Assembly: GCF_003574735.1 (NCBI RefSeq)
Contig: NZ_QORW01000010.1
Span: 1 to 64,000, forward strand
Direction of reading: 5' to 3'
Length of the DNA stretch: 64,000 nucleotides
Origin: Dongia deserti
GTDB lineage: Bacteria > Pseudomonadota > Alphaproteobacteria > Dongiales > Dongiaceae
The number at the start of each line of letters is the position of its first letter. Within the stretch, counting starts at the first letter, position 1. The notes under the pieces are model-generated. The model was not told where the DNA came from, ran no database searches, and saw only the letters and a program-made list of their open reading frames with translations. The position numbers were made by a program, and so were the translations under genes. Below, piece after piece: positions 58,500-64,000 of this stretch.

Positions 58500-59225
58500 T
58501 CAGGCGGCATAGAGCGTAGGCCCCTCGAAACCCTTGAGCTCACGCTGCTGAGGCGGGCTGCCAGCCAATTCGGCCTGGGCGCGTTCATAGACCGCCTGCG
58601 TGACCAGGATTTCACCCGCTGCGGCCGCCGATTGCACTCGAGACGCGAGGTTCACGACGGTCCCGATTGCGGTCAGGTCGCGATGCGACCGGCCGAACTC
58701 CCCAAAGCTGAGTTCCCCGCAGTGGATTCCGATGCCGACCCCCAGCTCTGCGCGGGCGAGGCCGAGTTCCTCGCCGAGCCGCCTGGCGTTCCAGCGCCGT
58801 TGGATCTCCTGCGCTGCGAGCACGGCCTGCCTCGGATGGTCGCCCTGCCCGATGGGGAAGTTGAAGATCGCCATGACGGCGTCCCCGATCGTCTTGTTGA
58901 GCAGACCGTCGCGTTCCCAGATGGCGTGTGCGCATTCGTCGTAGAAGGCATCCAGCAGTCCTGAGACGGCTTCCGAAGACTGGGACTGGGAAAGGCTGGT
59001 GTAGCCTCTGAGATCAGCAAACAGGATGGTCGCATCGATCGTGATCTTCCGGGCCTTCATCACCTTCGTGAACATCAGCTCGCAGATCGTGCAGGTATTA
59101 GGGTTCATCCGGCTCGGACGAATGCCGAACAGGCGGAACGGCACCGAAAGCACACCCTTCAAGGGTACCGGCACGTGCATCTGCTGCCAGCAGCCCTTGC
59201 AGATTCTCGCTTGATGCGGCGTCAC
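58500..59225 (-). CDS. Class III adenylate/guanylate cyclase
   Basis: A 241-residue soluble protein. The N-terminus has a C9-x2-C12 and C45-x2-C48 pair, probably a zinc or iron site. The cyclase domain (about 62-235) holds metal-binding Asp in ILFADLRGYTSL (D71) and IGDAVMAIF (D115), substrate-type Lys (LLNKTIGD) and transition-state region LTAIGTVVNLASRVQ. It likely forms homodimers and makes cAMP. It lies between the DUF4404 gene and that gene's partial duplicate, 25 bases from the former. Cys-pair function is inferred. Confidence 0.9.
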   Translation of the reverse strand: MTPHQARICKGCWQQMHVPVPLKGVLSVPFRLFGIRPSRMNPNTCTICELMFTKVMKARKITIDATILFADLRGYTSLSQSQSSEAVSGLLDAFYDECAHAIWERDGLLNKTIGDAVMAIFNFPIGQGDHPRQAVLAAQEIQRRWNARRLGEELGLARAELGVGIGIHCGELSFGEFGRSHRDLTAIGTVVNLASRVQSAAAAGEILVTQAVYERAQAELAGSPPQQRELKGFEGPTLYAA

Positions 59226-59250
59226 GAGTACCTTTCTTGGCTGAGGGGGG

Positions 59251-59520
59251 TTACTGGATCCCGATCGAATTGAAGAACCGTACCACCCGGGCGAGCGCGT
59301 TGGTCACCTCCGGCGAATGGGTGATGTCGTCCAGCGCCTGGGTTGAGGACTTCATGGCCGCCGTGTCCGGCTGCGGCGCCCTCACCTCCTGCTCCAGGGC
59401 GGAGATGTGGCCCAGGATGTCGCTAAGTTCATCCTCCGAAAAGCCGGCCTCCCGCACTTCCTTACGGAAGCGCTCCAGCGCCATCCTGGCTTTTTCGCGG
59501 TGGTCTTCTTTCATGGGCAA
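59251..59520 (-). CDS. DUF4404 small protein
   Basis: An 89-residue, charged, mostly helical protein. The first half (REKARMALERFRKEVREAGF, DILGHISALEQEVR) looks like a coiled coil; the second half is STQALDDITHSPEV and TNALARVVRFFNSIGIQ. It resembles the DUF4404 family, function unknown. Upstream of the cyclase on the same strand and likely co-transcribed. Its end is duplicated at 58374-58499. Confidence 0.8.
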   Translation of the reverse strand: MPMKEDHREKARMALERFRKEVREAGFSEDELSDILGHISALEQEVRAPQPDTAAMKSSTQALDDITHSPEVTNALARVVRFFNSIGIQ

Positions 59521-59619
59521 GGGCTCCGCAGGTAGCCGGTCACAACCCTAGTTTACACCGGATTTGCCGCGGGCAAGAGCGGCCTTTGAGCACGCCATCC
59601 GCCACCCTATTTTTTTTCC

Positions 59620-60420
59620 ATGCACCAGGCCGGACTGACCGACGCCGATGTGCGCGACTTCATCGAGAACGGCTTCCTGCGGATCGAGCGCGCCTTTCCG
59701 CCGGCACTCGCGGCAGCCGCCCGCGCCATCTTGTGGCGAGATACCGGCTGCGATCCCGATGATACGCGCACCTGGACCAGGCCGGTGGTCCGGCTGGGCG
59801 AGTATGCCGGCCCGCCGTTCGCGGACGCGATCAACACGCCCGTCCTGCGCGACGCGTTCGACCAGCTCGTGGGAAAGGGCTGCTGGGTGCCGCGCTGGAG
59901 CCTGGGGACATTCCCCATCCGCTTTCCCTCCCCTGACGATCCGGGGGATACCGGCTGGCATATCGACGCGAGCTTCGCCGGCGAAGGCAGCAGTCCGACG
60001 GACTACCTGTCCTGGCATGCGAACGTATCATCCAGGGGACGCGCCCTGCTGATGCTGCTCCTGTTCTCCGACGTTGGCGACGACGATGCGCCGACCCGTA
60101 TCCGCGTCGGCTCGCACCGCGACATCGCGCGGCGCCTGACTCCGTTCGGCGAGCAGGGTGCTTCCTTGAAGGAGTTGGCAGGCAACGGCTTCGCCGAATC
60201 TGCCCAGCGACCGGAAGCGCTGGCGACCGGAGAGGCTGGCACCGTCTATCTCTGCCATCCGTTCCTTGTCCACGCCGCCCAGCCGCACCGCGGCACGCAG
60301 CCGCGTTTCATGGCGCAACCGCCGCTCTTTCCGGCAGAACCCTTGCGCCTCAATCGCCCCGACGGTGCCTACTCTCCCGTCGAGCAGGCAATCCGTCTCG
60401 CGCTGACAGAGGTCACATGA
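59620..60420 (+). CDS. Phytanoyl-CoA dioxygenase-family protein
   Basis: Fe(II)/2-oxoglutarate oxygenase-like protein of 266 residues. The iron triad is visible as GWHIDASF (HxD) and VHAAQPHRG (distal His); the Arg in TQPRFMAQP may bind 2-oxoglutarate. The N-terminus VRDFIENGFLRIERAFPP is typical of PhyH proteins. Substrate unknown. It converges with msrP, overlapping by eight bases. Confidence 0.88.
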   Translation: MHQAGLTDADVRDFIENGFLRIERAFPPALAAAARAILWRDTGCDPDDTRTWTRPVVRLGEYAGPPFADAINTPVLRDAFDQLVGKGCWVPRWSLGTFPIRFPSPDDPGDTGWHIDASFAGEGSSPTDYLSWHANVSSRGRALLMLLLFSDVGDDDAPTRIRVGSHRDIARRLTPFGEQGASLKELAGNGFAESAQRPEALATGEAGTVYLCHPFLVHAAQPHRGTQPRFMAQPPLFPAEPLRLNRPDGAYSPVEQAIRLALTEVT

Positions 60421-61402
60421 ACAGCTTTTCGTTCTGCAGGTTGGCGTAGAGCGGCGCCACGAACTCCGCGTAGCCGTTATAGAGCAGGGTCGGCCGCGGC
60501 TCGTCGCTACCGAGCACGCGTTCGGTCGCCTGGCTCCAGCGCGGATGCGGCACTTCCGGATTGACGTTGGCCCAGAAGCCGTATTCGTTGGCCTGCAGCG
60601 CCTGCCAGAAATTCACCGGCCGCTCGTCGGTGAAGGTGATCCTCACCAGCGCCTTGCCGGACTTGAAGCCGTATTTCCACGGCAGCGCAATGCGCAGCGG
60701 CGCGCCGTTTTGTTTCGGCGCCGGCTTGCCGTACATGCCGGTCACCATGAAAGCCAGATCGTTCTTCGCCTCTTCGATGGTGAGACCTTCGACATAGGGC
60801 CAGGGATAGAACGGGATCTTTTGTTCGCCCGCAACTTCCGGATTCATGAAGGTCTCGAGCCGCAGGTATTTCGCTTCGGCCTTGGGTTCGACCAGCTTCA
60901 CCAGCTCCTTCAGCGCGAAGCCGCTCCACGGCACCGCCATGGACCAGGTCTCGACGCAGCGATGGCGATAGAGCCGCTCTTCCAGCGGCATCTTCTTCAT
61001 AAGGTCGTCGATGCCGATCTGCATCGGCTTGTCGATCATGCCATCGATCGTCAGCACCCATGGCCGGATCGGCAGGGCCTGTGCTTCTTCGACCAGGCGC
61101 TTGCCCGAGCTGAATTCGTAGTAGTTGTTGTACGTCGTCGCCCACTGCTCGTCAGTGATGTCGCGGTCGAGCTTGTAGGTCTCGTTGCGCTTGAACGGAT
61201 AGAGCGAGGCCGATGGATCCTGCTCGGCCGGCGCGGCGCTCGATCCCGCCTGTGCCCCCTGCTTCTCCTCGCACGCGGACAGGATGGTCATCGCGCCGAT
61301 TGCGGCGCTGGTGGTCAGGAACTTGCGCCGATTGAAGAACACGTGCTCCGGCGTCGCCAGGTGCTCCGGAAGTTCCCAACCGCGCTTGATCTTGATGTAC
61401 AT
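60413..61402 (-). CDS. msrP: Periplasmic methionine-sulfoxide reductase catalytic subunit MsrP
   Basis: Molybdopterin enzyme that repairs oxidised methionines in periplasmic proteins. About 329 residues with a Tat signal (NRRKFLTTSAAIGAMTILSA, about 24-44) and the molybdenum-ligand Cys in YRHRCVETWSMAVPWSGF. MVTGMYGKPAPKQNGAPLRI and PLRIALPWKYGFK are also family blocks. I took the ATG at 61402, keeping the conserved MYIKIKRGWELPE start. Its usual haem partner MsrQ is not in this window. Confidence 0.95.
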   Translation of the reverse strand: MYIKIKRGWELPEHLATPEHVFFNRRKFLTTSAAIGAMTILSACEEKQGAQAGSSAAPAEQDPSASLYPFKRNETYKLDRDITDEQWATTYNNYYEFSSGKRLVEEAQALPIRPWVLTIDGMIDKPMQIGIDDLMKKMPLEERLYRHRCVETWSMAVPWSGFALKELVKLVEPKAEAKYLRLETFMNPEVAGEQKIPFYPWPYVEGLTIEEAKNDLAFMVTGMYGKPAPKQNGAPLRIALPWKYGFKSGKALVRITFTDERPVNFWQALQANEYGFWANVNPEVPHPRWSQATERVLGSDEPRPTLLYNGYAEFVAPLYANLQNEKLFM

Positions 61403-61492
61403 GCCAATGGCTCCTCGGAAGAGGATCGCAGCCACAAAAACAATGGGCGGCCTCGCCGCTCATCGCAAGTCACAATGGATTGAGAATTTGGG

Positions 61493-61963
61493 CTATTTGC
61501 TCAGCAGGGCGCGCAACATCCATGCCGTTTTTTCATGGATCTGCAGGCGCTGGGTCAGCAGGTCCGCCGTCGGCTCGTCACCCGCCTTCTCGGCAGCCGG
61601 AAACACGGCACGGGCCGTGCGGGCGACCGCTTCCTGCCCATCCACCAGTTGCCGAATCATCTCCTCGGCTCTGGGCTGGCCCGTCTCTTCCTTGATCGAG
61701 GAGAGCTTGGCATAGGCTGCGTAGGAGCCCGGCGCCGGATGGCCGAGGGCGCGGATGCGCTCGGCGATCGCGTCGACCGCCAGCGCCAGTTCGTTGTATT
61801 GCGTCTCGAACATCAGATGCAAAGTGTTGAACATCGGCCCTTCCACGTTCCAGTGGAAGTTATGGGTCTTCAGATACAGCGTGTAGGTATCCGCCAGCAG
61901 CTTGCTGAGACCGTCCGCGATCGCCTTGCGGTCCTTCTTCGAAATGCCGATGTCGATTTCCAT
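61493..61963 (-). CDS. dps: Dps-family ferritin-like protein
   Basis: DNA-binding/iron-storing stress protein of 156 residues. The ferroxidase-site region is intact: [18 protein letters not shown], then [20 protein letters not shown]. It oxidises and stores iron and protects DNA during starvation or peroxide stress. An inverted repeat lies 19 bases upstream (61982-62009), possibly regulatory. Confidence 0.95.
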   Translation of the reverse strand: MEIDIGISKKDRKAIADGLSKLLADTYTLYLKTHNFHWNVEGPMFNTLHLMFETQYNELALAVDAIAERIRALGHPAPGSYAAYAKLSSIKEETGQPRAEEMIRQLVDGQEAVARTARAVFPAAEKAGDEPTADLLTQRLQIHEKTAWMLRALLSK

Positions 61964-61981
61964 GGCTCACCTGTCCGATTG

Positions 61982-62009
61982 AGGGGAAGCGCCATTATTG
62001 CGCTCCCCT
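61982..62009. repeat. Inverted repeat upstream of dps
   Basis: AGGGG-A-AGCGC and GCGCT-CCCCT form a 10-bp stem with one bulged A and loop CATTATT. Lying between the aminotransferase end and the dps start, it could be an operator for dps or an mRNA-stabilising stem; no T-run follows on the minus strand, so a terminator is unlikely. Confidence 0.5.
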
Positions 62010-62078
62010 ATTGTCGCCAGCAAGTGATTTAGAATTGTTACAAAGTGCTGCGGCCTCGCGACGCCGCAGCCGTCTTCG

Positions 62079-63320
<1,242 letters not shown>

Positions 63321-63414
63321 TTAATGGCCGTGGCCGTTCTACGCAACGCCGAATCCTGCATTTCAGGCCTGCCGCAGGCTGTGTACTGCTACATTTTCGG
63401 CCGGCACCTACGCT

Positions 63415-63999
63415 TTAGGCGACGCGCTTGGCCGCGAACACGCTCACCACCACGCCCGCCGCCACCGCCCAGGTGCCGACCCCGACCGGCTCTCCCAGCA
63501 GCAGCGCCGCGAGGCCGAGGCCGGCGAAGACTTGCAGCAATTGCACTTGCCCGACGCGCGCCGCCCCGCCAAGGGCAAGGCCGCGGTACCAGAACAGGAA
63601 CCCGACGAACATCGAGAACACCGAGACATAGGCGAAGCCCGCCCAGGCGCTGGCCGGGGCTGAGGCGATCGTTGCCGGCCAGAACAGCACCGATCCCACC
63701 ACTGCCAGCGGCAGCGAGACCACCAGGGCCCAGGAGATGACCGCGACGCTGCCGAGGCGCTTGGTCAGCCGGCTGCCATAGGCATAGCCCATGCCGCAGG
63801 TGACGATTGCCGCCAGCATGAAGAGGTCCGCCAGTTCGAACTCCAGTCCGCCGGAAACCCACGCGTAGCCCGCGACGAGGCCCGAACCCATCACCGCGAA
63901 CACCCAGAACAACGGGCGCGGCCGATCCTGCCCGATCAGCGCGGCAAAGCCGGCAGTCGCCAGCGGCAGTAGGCCGTTGAAGGGGATCACGTGGCTGGC
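63415..63999 (-). CDS. EamA/DMT-family transporter, cut by the window edge
   Basis: Hydrophobic C-terminal part (about 195 codons) of a drug/metabolite-type transporter, normally about 290 residues and ten helices. In-frame codons continue to the edge (ASHVIPFNGLLPLATAGFAA), and this is a mid-protein segment in the family, so the N-terminus lies beyond 64000. Second-repeat features: GYAWVSGGLEFELADLFMLA, SVFSMFVGFLFWYRGLAL, and GQVQLLQVFAGLGLAALLLG. The start must not be placed at the GTG near 63990. Substrate unknown. Confidence 0.85.
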   Translation of the reverse strand, partial: ASHVIPFNGLLPLATAGFAALIGQDRPRPLFWVFAVMGSGLVAGYAWVSGGLEFELADLFMLAAIVTCGMGYAYGSRLTKRLGSVAVISWALVVSLPLAVVGSVLFWPATIASAPASAWAGFAYVSVFSMFVGFLFWYRGLALGGAARVGQVQLLQVFAGLGLAALLLGEPVGVGTWAVAAGVVVSVFAAKRVA

Positions 64000-64000
64000 C

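Overview
The window looks like a high-GC alphaproteobacterial chromosome, most like a Rhodospirillales-type organism. The genus cannot be fixed from sequence alone. Supporting points are the rpoD/dnaG/yqeY/carAB/greA gene order, the style of the housekeeping proteins, GC-rich palindromic intergenic repeats, and long mirror ORFs on the strands opposite real genes. No CRISPR array, rRNA operon, transposase or intact insertion sequence was seen.

About 1-38.4 kb is a large exopolysaccharide/capsule locus. Its left part holds GDP-fucose synthase, two unusual LuxR/FixJ-type regulators, a Wzc/GumC-like co-polymerase with a tyrosine-kinase domain, a large outer-membrane beta-barrel and a Wza-like lipoprotein of the kind seen in exosortase-type loci, though no exosortase is present. 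At 10.4-14.5 kb a plus-strand operon couples a WcaI-like glycosyltransferase to a nucleotidyltransferase, a PqqD-HprK fusion kinase and a 74-residue peptide with a twin-arginine-like segment. This looks like a peptide-modification module and is the most interesting item here. From 28.8 down to 14.6 kb a long minus-strand operon encodes a C-methyltransferase, glucose-1-phosphate cytidylyltransferase, PIG-L deacetylase, secreted beta-helix protein, WecA-like initiating transferase, five GT4 glycosyltransferases, a Wzy-like polymerase and a WcaF-like acetyltransferase. At 29-38 kb lie a GT2, an RfbC-like epimerase, a DUF4910 hydrolase, a Wzx-like flippase, a duplicated cysteine-domain protein, an SDR, a VanZ-like protein and GDP-mannose dehydratase. 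Three nucleotide-sugar genes are decayed (manC, a UDP-glucuronate-decarboxylase-like gene, an NDP-sugar epimerase). Two of them keep both ends and have lost the middle, so the locus is eroding and sugar supply must partly come from elsewhere.

A CAU tRNA at 38.9 kb marks the border to core genome: rpoD, dnaG, yqeY, carA, carB, greA, then transport and metabolism genes (LysE, FAD oxidase, FMN oxidase, Lrp, TrxB, LysR, DUF2238, YqaE). carA and carB are separated by GC-rich palindromes and a DUF559 gene. After a candidate structured small RNA (55.83-56.01 kb) come a GT2-GT4 fusion, a class III cyclase beside a partly duplicated DUF4404 gene, a PhyH-type dioxygenase, MsrP, Dps, an aspartate-type aminotransferase and a truncated EamA transporter at the right edge.

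Taken together, WecA-like initiation, GT chain building, Wzx flipping, Wzy polymerisation and Wzc/Wza/beta-barrel export form a nearly complete Wzy-dependent pathway. It is decorated with fucose and possibly branched or acetylated sugars, and the flanking LuxR-type regulators probably control it.
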